A program made the translations under genes and the position numbers. From Triatoma infestans (Eukaryota > Arthropoda > Insecta > Hemiptera > Reduviidae), in assembly GCA_011037195.1 (NCBI GenBank), contig JAAEAF010000379.1:62001-126000 (forward strand): 64,000 nucleotides of DNA. The letters run 5' to 3'. This document shows positions 34,621 through 43,970 of this stretch, one piece after another (positions within the stretch are counted from its first letter, which is position 1; each line of letters opens with the position of its first letter). The notes below the pieces were generated by a model. That model was not told where the DNA came from. It did no database searches and was given only the letters and a program-made list of their open reading frames with translations.

Positions 34621-34996
34621 TAAATTCTCCAGCGCGACGCCCAACTGTGAACCCCCAACTTCCTAAATCTTTATACATCTCCTGATACACATGCAATTCA
34701 CTAGGGTACAATTCATTATACGAACATGTTTAAGGAGCTCCTATACTAATATACGTTCCGATTCTTTTATGTCTGATTCTCTGATTTGACAACAAAATTA
34801 TTAATCAAATTTATTTGATTTAATTGATAATATACAATTTTTATGAAACTAATATAAAAATGAAAATTTTTTTTGAATTTGAAATATTGAAAAATAAAAT
34901 AAAAATATGAACATTACTTACTTTTTTATTTAATTTTTTTGTTTCAAATAGCTGGGGGTTCAGTCACGCAATCGCGAATACCGGTAGCCGCCACTG
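33158..34996. mobile_element. Non-autonomous hAT element
   Basis: Ends CAGTGGCGGCTCC (33158 on) and, reversed, CAGTGGCGGCTACC (from 34996). Flanked by the exact 8-bp duplication GTTCTGAT (33150-33157 and 34997-35004), as expected of hAT elements. 1,839 bp with no transposase reading frame. A family A copy (33558-34470) makes up half of it. (TA)n and (GC)n(AC)n microsatellites lie inside. Confidence 0.9.
33558..34470 (-). repeat. Family A repeat inside the hAT element (copy A9)
   Basis: Minus strand. Begins 'aaaaaatctgatgtgaaacac' with ACTTTCTCTTACTCC near 33588. Monomer boundaries lie near 33700 and 34000, then the CA-rich run near 34410. The 5' palindrome is missing. It inserted into the hAT element, or was carried by it before the jump into the LINE. 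Confidence 0.8.
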
Positions 34997-35879
34997 GTTC
35001 TGATGGACATCCAAAAGGCATTCGATACTGTTTGGCACATAGGCATTATCTACAAGCTACTAGAATATAATTTTCCAAAATATTTAATTAAAACAGTATA
35101 TTCTTATTTAGATCTAAGGAAATTCTGTACTTACTTCAATTCGAACTTATCATAGCCCCTAAGTGCTTCTTCTAGAGTTCCCCAGGGATCTATAATTGGA
35201 CCGGCACTATTTCTTATCCATTTTAATTCAATGTCTACCTTCAGAGCGAGGTAAAGTTAGCTTTATATGCAGTTGATATTGCTATCTACACCTCCTCCTA
35301 GAGCCTAGATGCAATAGTCAATCGATTAAATAAAGCAATAGGGAACATTAGTAAATGCAACAGATGGAAAATAAAAATCAATAATTCCAAAACAGAAGCA
35401 ATTATTTTTACAAAGCATAGGCCTTGTGTTTTATAGGCAAGTTATAAGCATCAGAGAATAGATCGTGTCCTGGGGAATACTATCAGATATCTGGGTGTGT
35501 TGCTGGATAGAAAGTTGACTTTTACCTCTCATGTAAAAGATAGATCAATCGATAGGTTAGCAATAGGTATGCTGTTTCCTCTACTCTGTAGGTAGTCCAA
35601 ACTGTCACCTAGCACTAGGGTCATGATGTATAAGGTAGTTTGTCAGGTCAATGCTACTTTATCCTCTCCATCATGGAGCTTGACATGCTCAACCAATGTA
35701 GCGTCTTTACAAATTATACAGAATAATTCCTGCGACTGGCCACAGATTCCCCTCGCTATACGCTAATTTCAGGTCTCCACTTGTCCACCAAGGTATAGAC
35801 TACGTGGAAGACTTAATTAAAAAGTTTGCGGTAAATTTATGCTATGACCCCGCTTCTGAGTCCTTTCTAGGAACCCACT

Positions 35880-36434
35880 TCTGGGGTCCTTTTTGTGGGA
35901 TTAGCGACCAGTTTCTGTTGGAGGAACTTAGGAAGGAGGAGGAGGCGAAGAGATCTCAACTCTGGTACTCCCTCCCCAGTTTGCGGCAGGCCAAGATCTG
36001 CTTGGGAAAGTATAACCAACAGAGGTCGGAGGCCTGCATTGGATTGAGCAAGAACAAGCTCCGCGTTCTTAGGGTTTCTTCATGGGGCATTGCCGACTTA
36101 GAGGACACCTGGTGAAGCTGGGTTTGGAAAGTGACAGCACATGCAGATTCTGTGGGGAGTTGGAGGAAACTCCACTACATCTCCTAACAGATTGTGAGGC
36201 TGCCACTCAGAGAAGGTTCAGGAATCTGGGCAGCTACCAGGTGGAGGAGGGGGACATACCCTCTCTAGAGCCCGTCAGAATACTGGGGTTCCTTAGGCAT
36301 CTCAGACTGATGGAGGTGCTGTAGAACGGATGTTCAATTGGACATCCGTTCGGGTGCTGTGGGCAGGCCTGCGGCACCCAGGGGGCATAGCACAATAGAC
36401 GGGATCAAGGTCGCAGTGCGTTGGCCCCCCCGCT
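35880..36434 (+). pseudogene. R1/LOA-like LINE 3' end
   Basis: Same family as 19175-20360. WGPFCGIS, LRQAKICLGKYNQQRSEA and LSKNKLRVL are in one frame. After a frameshift near 36080 come GHCRLRGHLVKLGL, CRFCGELEETPLHLLTDC and LEPVRILGFLRHLRLMEVL (stop at about 36322). The 3' UTR has an inverted pair (aacggatgt / acatccgtt) and ends 'ggcccccccgct' plus an A run. The junction with the jockey-like LINE upstream is within about 30 bp of 35880. Confidence 0.8.
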
Positions 36435-36436
36435 AA

Positions 36437-37036
36437 AAAAAACAAAACTGAAAAATACTTTTTAGTAGAAACACACTTCCGGTTATCCGATTTTTAAAAC
36501 TCAGAATTGCAAGAACACATTTAATTCTAATTAATATTATTTAGATGACAGAATTATATAGTAAACTAAAATAGCACCTTAGTGGAAACCTAACCCCACC
36601 TCTCTCCGCCAAAAGTGCCTTTAAATAAATTTTCCCGGAGAAATGTTTTAAATAAAAGTTGTAGATTTTTGTATGTATAGTTTTATTATTGTATGTATAG
36701 AGAAAAATTGCAACAAAAGTGAAAAAAAAAAAAAAAATCATTCAGTAAAGTGGTATTTCCGGTTGAGGAATTGTGACAGATGACCTACTATCGGATCCCA
36801 TGGTGATACCTATCCGAAATATCAAGTTTCAACTTTCTACGATTTTTCTATTTTTGAGCTGTGCTGTTCACATACACACATACACGCGCGCTCACACACA
36901 CCACACATTCATACACACGGACCATTTACTAAAAACCACTTTTTTGGACTCAGGGGACCTCAAAAACGGATATTTCCGGTGAAAACTCAATATTTTGAAA
37001 TTTGACACGAATACAATACATCCTCTTACTAGAAGT
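36437..37036 (-). repeat. Family A repeat, truncated (copy A10)
   Basis: Minus strand, about one and a half monomers, then the CA-rich run and 'ggacctcaaaaacggatatttccggtgaaaactc'. It ends near the damaged 5' palindrome 'cctcttactagaagttag'. The 3' third is missing, with the R1/LOA-like LINE end immediately to the left. Confidence 0.8.
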
Positions 37037-37436
37037 TAGAAAAATTAATAAACAGGAGAAGATAAAAACAAATTGATTATTGTGAATAATTAACGAAAAT
37101 AAACTAGTATTCCTCCTTAAAAAAAATTGAACAATAAAAATATACACATTTATTTAATCATTAAATAAATATTTACTAAACATGTAGTAAAACTTTTATA
37201 TTTCATTTGCATGAAACATCTCCCAGAAAATATATTTCTATTTGATTTTGGCGGGTGTTAGAATCGAGACTCTTGGAGTGAATATAGTAGTTGCTTTCCA
37301 TTTCATTGTTTATCTAGGTTACTATTGTTATCGGGGTTGTGGGTCAAACTTTTAAAAATAAGCATTTATCACATCAACCTGTTCTTGAATCTTTAGTAAA
37401 TATTATAAAATAAAAATTAAAAAAAAAAATATTATA

Positions 37437-38329
37437 CATTGTGTCCTAAGGTATATGGATAACGACTTTTTCTCGGAAACTAAGATAGCTAGAAAAAACT
37501 ACAAAATACGTGTCCCCGTAGGTGTTTTGTTAGAAATCTAAATTTAATTTGTTTTGGTGCTTCGAGAAGCGAGATACAGCCACCAACTTCATTTTTTCAA
37601 ATGGTAAGGTGTGGTTTTTATTTAAGAAATAAATTCCTCTATTTTTTGTAAGAAAAATTTATTTGAACGGTTTTTTTTTTTTAGTGATATTTTACAAGTT
37701 ATGAATGAAAACATGATTTCTATAAGAAATTTCAAAATGATATTATAACGGCTTTTTGATTGAATAAGAAGAAAAGTACTATTTTATTATAAATTTTACT
37801 CCTCATTAATTACAGATCTTGCTCGAACTGGCCCCCACCATTAGAGATGCATACACATGCTTTTTCCTGCCAATTGTACCTTACGACCAAAGAAATACAT
37901 CTCTAATGGTGGAGGCCAGTTCGAGCAAGATCTGTAATTAATGAGGAGTAAAATTTATAATAAAATAGTACTTTTCTTTTTATTCAATCAAAAAACCGTT
38001 ATAATATCATTTTGAAATTTCTTATAGGAATCATGTTTTCATTCATAACTTGTAAAATATCGCTCAAAGAAAAAAACCGTACAAGTAAATTTTTCTTATA
38101 AAAAAATAGAGGAATCTATTTCTTAAATAAAAACCACACTTCCCTATTTGAAAAAATGAAGTTGGTGCGTGTATCTCGCTTCTGGAAGCACCAAAACAAA
38201 TTTGCAAATTAAATTTGGGGATTTCTAACAAAAAAACTACGGGGGACACGTATTTTTTAGTTTTTTTTTCTAGCTATCTTAGTTTCCGAGAAAAAGTCGT
38301 TATACATATATACCTTGGGACACACCGTG
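37437..38329. mobile_element. 893-bp foldback (long inverted repeat) element
   Basis: Left arm 37437-37849 and right arm 37898-38329 are near-identical inverted copies around a loop of about 48 bp. Termini are CATTGTGTCC and, reversed, CACGGTGTGTCC, with TA at 37435-37436 and 38330-38331 as a likely TSD. The arms contain 'ataacgactttttctcgg' and 'ttgctcgaactggcc'. No transposase frame. The TA target suggests mobilisation by a Tc1/mariner-type enzyme, which is inference. Confidence 0.85.
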
Positions 38330-38331
38330 TA

Positions 38332-39208
38332 GAGTAGAAGTGGGAAAAGTGAAAGCAATAAGAATGTATCATAGATATGTTTTTATCATTTGTGTGGAAT
38401 GTGGAAATACTTTAGTGAGATATAGGTCATAAAGTATTCAGACGATCTAAAAGAGGAGCATACTCTCTCTAGTGAACGTTAAATCCCTTAGAAAACATAA
38501 TATATGAACCCAAAAATTAACCAAACGTTAGACTGATTTAATCAACTTTTTTATTTCTTATAAAATAGAGAACCCGAAATTCCAATAAACTTGAGAATTA
38601 TTTAATGTTCACAATAAATTCGCATCAACATCAACATTACATTCTTATAGTGGGACATTCTCAAAAGAATTTCATCGGACAAAAATTACTGAATACTGAA
38701 AAAAAAAAATTAAAAAATACAGTATTCTATAATTCTAAAAAATCGGATTAATAAGTTCAGTTGGTCACAGCATTTAACCACCAAAATAATCGCCAAAGGA
38801 AACTTCGAGTCCTGAGATTTTTAGTTCAGATTTTTATTTGAATTATGTTAAATCTCAAACATAAACGCAATGTCTTCTTCTTATAGCAGCAATAATAGAA
38901 ACTACCAAATATTAGCATCACAAAAGTAATCCCAAATTCGAATCCAAGTAAGATGTAATAACAAAAAAAAAAAGATGTCATGACGTTTCCCCCTTCAAAC
39001 AATAAGCAAAAAAAATGTTATCACGGGAGACGTAGAGGAGGAGTGATTAGAGATGACAAGTGCACTCTACCTCGCTGAATGCATGTTGAATGACAGCAAA
39101 ATATCATAGTTTCCAATACTGGATACAACATGGTTACATTTCAGTTAACAAAGTTTGAAACTTTTTTTTTCTTTTTGAAATTTACTGAATAAAGTTATAA
39201 AAAAAAAA
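38332..39208. other. AT-rich stretch, no gene seen
   Basis: No reading frame, RNA or repeat recognised. Confidence 0.5.
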
Positions 39209-40210
39209 CCTGGTGTGAAACACTCACACAACTTTCTCTTACTCCAGTTCTCAAAATGATGATTGACAAATTTTATAGTTTGTATACCAAATTTAATGAA
39301 ATTCGTCGAAAACTAAAAAAAACTGTTCAGTAAAAGCGCACTTCCAGTTTACTAGCTTTCTTGAAACTCGGAATTTCAGCCATCTATTTATTTCTAACTA
39401 ATTATGTTTGGATAATAGAATTGTATAATGAACTAGGATAGCACTTTGATGAAAATTTAACCCCACCCTTTCCCTAAAAGTGCTCTTAAAAGAAATTTCC
39501 CAGAGAAATGTTTCAAATAAAAGTTGTAGATCTTTGCATGTTTAGTTTATATACGAAGTTTCAAAAAAATCATCGGAACCATTTTTGAAAAATTGCGAAA
39601 AAGTGAATAAATCATTTAGTAAAGTGGTAAAGTAAACGCTCTTCCGGTTATCCGATTTTTTTTGAAACTCGGAATTTTAACAACATATTTAATTCTAATT
39701 AACATTATTTAGATGACAGAATTGTCTAATAAACTGAAATAGCACTTTAAATGGAAACCTAACCCCACCTCTCCCCTAAAAGTGCCCTTCAATGCATTTT
39801 CTTCGGAGAAATGTTTCTAATAAAAGTTGTAGCTTTTTTGTATGTGTGGTTGATGTTTAACGTTTAAAGAAAATCGTGGGAGCGATTTTTGAGAAAATTG
39901 CAAAAAAGTAAAAAAATCCAACTAGTAAAGTGGTACTTCCGGTTGAGAAATTTTTACAAATAACGTAGTGTCAGATCCCCATGGTGATACTTAAACGGAA
40001 TATCAAATTTCAACTTTCTACGATTTTTCGTTTTTGAGCTATGCTGTTCACATACATACATCACACAGACACACACACACACACAGACCATTTGCTAAAA
40101 ACCACTTTTTTGGACTCAGGGGACCTCAAAACGGATATTTCCGGTGAAACTCGATATCGAAATTTGACACGATTACAATACTTCCTCTTACTAGGAGTAA
40201 GAGAAAGTAA
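39209..40210 (-). repeat. Family A repeat, full length (copy A11)
   Basis: Best complete minus-strand copy. It starts 'cctggtgtgaaacactcacac'. The 15-bp subterminal inverted repeat is exact: ACTTTCTCTTACTCC at 39231-39245 and GGAGTAAGAGAAAGT at 40194-40208. Three monomer segments are present, with C-tract (G-tract on the other strand) motifs near 39460 and 39762. Both ends abut A runs on this strand. Confidence 0.9.
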
Positions 40211-40212
40211 AA

Positions 40213-40804
40213 AAACAAAATATTAATGCGGATTTGAATTTATATAAGAATTTGTTTTGCATGAAAATCGAATAATTAAATTTGTTACAATGATTAGGAA
40301 GTAATCAAAGATTTTTAAGCATACATTCCTCTCTATAAATATGATGCATTAAATTGAGGATTTTCTAAAAAGAAACGAAATGTTCGCAATAAAAAAAGGA
40401 TAAAACTAAAATTTTATTTACATAAATTTATAAGGACAAATAAACTCCATTTAATTAAGACAAAATTATGAAGAAACTCAATAGATCGTCAATTTTTTTT
40501 TTCTCTTGGAGGCTGTATTTTTAATCGGAAAGTTCCAAGAAAAATTGTTAATTTTTAGTCAGCGAAAAGAAAACAAGTTGATCATTTAGTGGCTAAAATT
40601 AGACGGATTACTAATACGACTTCATTCAATTTTTGATTGTGGTTATCTTAGGTGTTTAGTATTTGTACACAAAATGTAGTCTCCTTTAATAATGTATAAT
40701 GTATAATTGTTAGACAGAAAGTTTGTGTGTGTAAAGTTTGCATGTGAATTCGGTAAACCCAAATAATAATACACATCAACGATCCTCTCTGTTGGCTTTA
40801 AGGT
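40213..40804. other. AT-rich stretch, no gene seen
   Basis: Nothing recognised. Confidence 0.5.
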
Positions 40805-40816
40805 TACTGTGCGAAT

Positions 40817-42034
40817 GCGTGGTGGACAAAGACCTTACAGTTGGGGGGGCCGGGAGCGCTCGGAAGTATTCAAAGGCTGGCCTGTTTGAGAACGACGGGT
40901 GCCATGATGACTACCCCCACTGCGGCCTTGGAGGTCCTGTTAAACCTTCCACCACTCCACATCTACGTCCAAGGCGTTGCAAGAGCAGTTGTGGCACGAC
41001 TACAACAGGGACAAGCGCCCATTTATCCCAGGCACACTGGGAAGCATCAAGACCCATGGGAGGAGCTGGAGGCGGACCCGATTTTGGGCCTGCCTACGGA
41101 TATGATGACTCCTAGGTATGACTTCCAAAAACCCTTCAAAGTCTTGATATTAGACAGAGGGGCATGGAAGAATGGGCCGCCAATTACAGGCGAATCTATG
41201 TGGTACACGGACGGGTCCAAGATGGGTGACGGAGTGGGAGCCGGCGTGTACGGGGCTCATCCGAGATGTAATATCTCGGTGAGCCTGGGAAGGCTAGCTA
41301 CGGTCTTTCAGGCGGAGCTAGTCGCGATTATTATCTGCGCCGCCGAAATAAGAAGACGGGGAGTGTATAACTCCAGAGTCGTCATTTATTCGGATAGCCA
41401 GGCTGCTCTGCGGGCAATTGACTCGTGGGAGATCAGCTCAAGGCTGGTGTGGGACTGCCTAGGTGCACTAAGGGAAATTAGTAGCCATAATAAGGTCTTC
41501 CTGGTTTGGGTACCTGGGCACTCGGGTCACAGAGGCAATGAGGCGGCGGACCGCCTGGCCCGGGAGGGTTCAATGGGAGCGCTTATCGGGCCGGAGCCGT
41601 TCTGTGGTGTCTCAAGATGCCTCAGGAGTGCATCCATTAAGCTATGGATGCAGGACCGATCAAGGGAATGGTGGGTCAAAACTCCAGGCCAGAGACAGGC
41701 GAAAAAGTTTATCTATAGCTACTCGCCCAAGCTAACTGCAGAATTACTCCAACTAGGCCGGGCGGCCATAAGGATAGCAGTTGGCATTCTCACTGGCCAC
41801 TGTAGATTAAATAAGCACATGCATCGCATGGGCCTGGCAACGGATAGCCTGTGCAGGTTTTGTCAGGAAGAAGAGGAGACGGCACTGCATGTGGTATGTC
41901 AGTGCGAGGGGCTGGTCTGGCTAAGGTACCGCCTCTTTGGTAAAGAGAAGCTGGTGCCAACAAGCCTCAGCCAGGGCCCTCTCTCGGACCTATTAAGTCT
42001 TCTAAGGCAAGCAGGACTCGAGAGGGTGCTCTGA
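40817..42034 (+). CDS. LINE ORF2 C-terminal part: RNase H and zinc-knuckle domain
   Basis: An open frame of about 405 codons runs from the 5' junction. LGSIQRLACLRTTGAMMTTP and ALEVLLNLPPLHIYVQG are the linker after the reverse transcriptase. RNase H follows: MWYTDGSKMGDGVGAGVYG (Asp), TVFQAELVAI (Glu), VIYSDSQAALRAI (Asp), VWVPGHSGHRGNEAADRLA (His and Asp). Then come GVSRCLRSA, RQAKKFIYSY, GILTGHCRLNKHMHRMGL and CRFCQEEEETALHVVCQC, ending in LSLLRQAGLERVL. RNase H would remove the RNA template during insertion. No upstream start belongs to it because the 5' part was lost. All RNase H acidic positions appear kept. Confidence 0.9.
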   Translation, partial: AWWTKTLQLGGPGALGSIQRLACLRTTGAMMTTPTAALEVLLNLPPLHIYVQGVARAVVARLQQGQAPIYPRHTGKHQDPWEELEADPILGLPTDMMTPRYDFQKPFKVLILDRGAWKNGPPITGESMWYTDGSKMGDGVGAGVYGAHPRCNISVSLGRLATVFQAELVAIIICAAEIRRRGVYNSRVVIYSDSQAALRAIDSWEISSRLVWDCLGALREISSHNKVFLVWVPGHSGHRGNEAADRLAREGSMGALIGPEPFCGVSRCLRSASIKLWMQDRSREWWVKTPGQRQAKKFIYSYSPKLTAELLQLGRAAIRIAVGILTGHCRLNKHMHRMGLATDSLCRFCQEEEETALHVVCQCEGLVWLRYRLFGKEKLVPTSLSQGPLSDLLSLLRQAGLERVL

Positions 42035-42204
42035 TGGCGGGTGCTCTGATTGACCACCTGGGAGCCCCCCCCCAATTCCACAGTTCGGTTAAGGACAGGA
42101 TAGGGGGAGGGTCTCCAACTAGGGGGGTGCCACAATAGATCCTTGGGGTGTCGCGGTGGCGTAGGCTGAGTAGCCATTCCCCCGGTAGAATCTATCTATC
42201 TAAC
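40817..42204 (+). mobile_element. R1/LOA-like LINE, 5'-truncated, well preserved
   Basis: Bracketed by the exact 12-bp TSD TACTGTGCGAAT (40805-40816 and 42205-42216). GC-rich against AT-rich flanks, with a 3' UTR from 42035 ending in a (TATC)n tail. The intact reading frame and perfect TSD point to a recent insertion. Confidence 0.9.
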
Positions 42205-42544
42205 TACTGTGCGAATATTATTTCTAGATTATAGTTCATGTAGATAGATAGAAAATATTCAAAAAAATAGCCCCAAGGGTTTTTTCTTTTATTTTGCTCA
42301 GAAAAAGATAGAAGTTTAACGCTTTTGCTTTAATATATATTTTAAATCTTAATTTGAAGTTTTTACGTATAATATTTTGCCCTACTATAAAATTCATTTA
42401 TTTTTACCCTTGGAATAACTCATAATAAACAATGCTTTATTAAAAAAAAAACCTTTAAAAGTCGTATATAGTCTGGTATGTCGTAGGAGGAAATAATTAA
42501 AAGAAATCTGGGCCCAAACTTACTAACAGTTTCTCTAATTTCTA

Positions 42545-43609
42545 GTATTATTATTATTATTATTATTCAAAGAAGGGGAGGGCGAAACCCTAGGCTATTC
42601 AAAGCCTCCCTCGGCCCATATAGCTAACACCTAAAGAATAACAATGTAGTGGAAGAACGAAATGGAAAAATAATAGTTTTGGAAAATAGTTTTCTGAAAA
42701 TTAGGTAGTTCAAATAGTGTATTTAGTGGTGGGGATAGAGCCAGGTATACTACAATCTAGGTCAATGCAAACAAAGAGACAAAGGCGCAAGAATCCGTTA
42801 AATTAATACAATGCCACTTGGCCAACTGTTTTGTAAGAGAAGGTATTCTTTCGGACAGTCTGCATTCTGCATTCAAAGCCAGAACACTTGCTTCAGCAAT
42901 CGATCTCTTAAACTCATGCCAGTGATAGAGATTTTCCTTTATTCTAACCATTTATTAAGACAGCTTTGTTGTAGACACCGAAGTAGAACATATCAGGACT
43001 GTGCCAGTTTAAGTTATAACATAAGAGTTTATTTCAATTAATTTCAGTATACTTATAAGCATATTATTGTGATATTTTAAAGTAAATTAATTTGACTTAG
43101 AGAATATATCTATTTTAAAACAGTGTGATCTCTTGATTATTTTTAATACTTCACTCTTAAACATATATACTAACAAGCCCTTTTACAATTCCGCTCAAGC
43201 CACTACAAACATACAACAACACAACACACCAATAACATTTCAACAACTACCAGGTCTGGAACAAAAGTCCAGGCCAGGGTTTTACCCATCTAAGTTTTAC
43301 CACAGTCTGAACAAATCGGACCATAACCTTGAAAGGATATAGCTTAAACTCTTCTACCGATATCCTATTCCGGCCAAAGGTCCTGAACCTAATCTCCTCA
43401 CAGCCCAAACAATCCGTCATGAGATGTATTGGTGTTTCCTCCTCCGTCTCACAGACTCGACAAAAAAGGGTCAGGCATGAGCCCCATTGTATAGAGGATG
43501 TCTCCTTAAACCACAATGCCCAGTGAGGAAACCAACTAGATACCTGACGGAGGTTCGTGAAAGACACAGGACCCCCTCACTTAAAACCCTGCCCGGACCC
43601 CCAATGAGT
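42545..43609 (-). pseudogene. R1/LOA-like LINE 3' end split by an LTR
   Basis: Minus strand, same family as 21851-23099. (ATT)n tail at 42545-42566, 3' UTR to 42644, then after the inserted LTR the coding end (43247-43567). The coding end has CRVCETEEETPIHLMTDC and FGRNRISVEEFKLYPFKVMVRF, with the 5' truncation point near 43609. A 9-bp TSD TAATTTCTA lies at 42536-42544 and 43610-43618. Confidence 0.8.
42645..43242 (+). mobile_element. Solo LTR, family LTR-B
   Basis: 598 bp from TGTAGTGG to TTTCA, inserted in the LINE 3' UTR, with ACAA at 42641-42644 and 43243-43246 as a 4-bp TSD. Removing it restores alignment of the LINE 3' UTR to its other copies. This copy fixes the borders of LTR-B. Confidence 0.75.
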
Positions 43610-43618
43610 TAATTTCTA

Positions 43619-43800
43619 ATAAAGACTTGCACTTTAATTTTGTTTTTCATTTCTATATATTTGTCTAAAGACAGAATTTACTGTTATCATGTTTTTATTT
43701 TAATGTTACTTCTTTTTTTTGTACAATTTTAAATCTAGTACTAGCCTGTTATACAAGAGTTTGTGCATGTAAAACAATATTGACATTTGAAGTCAAATAA
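43619..43800. other. AT-rich stretch, no gene seen
   Basis: Nothing recognised. Confidence 0.4.
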
Positions 43801-43819
43801 TAAATTGAATCAACCAGTG

Positions 43820-43970
43820 TAGTGTGTAACAGAAACATTAAGTTGAAGTCAACTCTCTACACGAACTTGATAACTTTCCTCTGACGATAGATATAAATCC
43901 GAAAGACGGTAAGAAACATTACAAATATACATGCTAACGACAGATAAAAATCCCAGATCAAATAATAAAT
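43820..43970 (+). repeat. Dispersed repeat E with a hammerhead-like core
   Basis: Shares 'taacagaaacatt', 'caactctct.cacgaacttgata' and 'ctctgacgat' with 50090-50200 (other strand). CTGACGA lies at 43881-43887, a GAT...ATC stem after it, and GAAA at 43901-43904. The following CCGGTC seen in the other copy is changed to GACGGT. A poorer second version ('ctaacgacagataaaaatccc') follows near 43939, so the unit may be tandem. Confidence 0.5.

Larger units (their letters stand above)
32335..35880 (+). pseudogene. Jockey-like LINE ORF2, split by a hAT element
   Basis: Two parts of one ORF2. Part one (32335-33157): IKRKIQTRRNDKWK, SLWKIVKYFK, then reverse transcriptase start LLSTISKIFEKILLMRINRHL and DEQFGFRPG. 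Part two (35005-35880): MDIQKAFDTVWH (catalytic Asp), SSRVPQGSIIGPALFLIHF, a damaged YADD box (ALYAVDIAIYT) and IINNSKTEAIIF. The C-terminal end is VEDLIKKFAVNLCYD. The endonuclease is missing, and stops and frameshifts are many. The parts join in register at GTTCTGAT, the hAT target site. Jockey placement rests on the PQGSIIGPALF box and the overall order. Confidence 0.8.
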
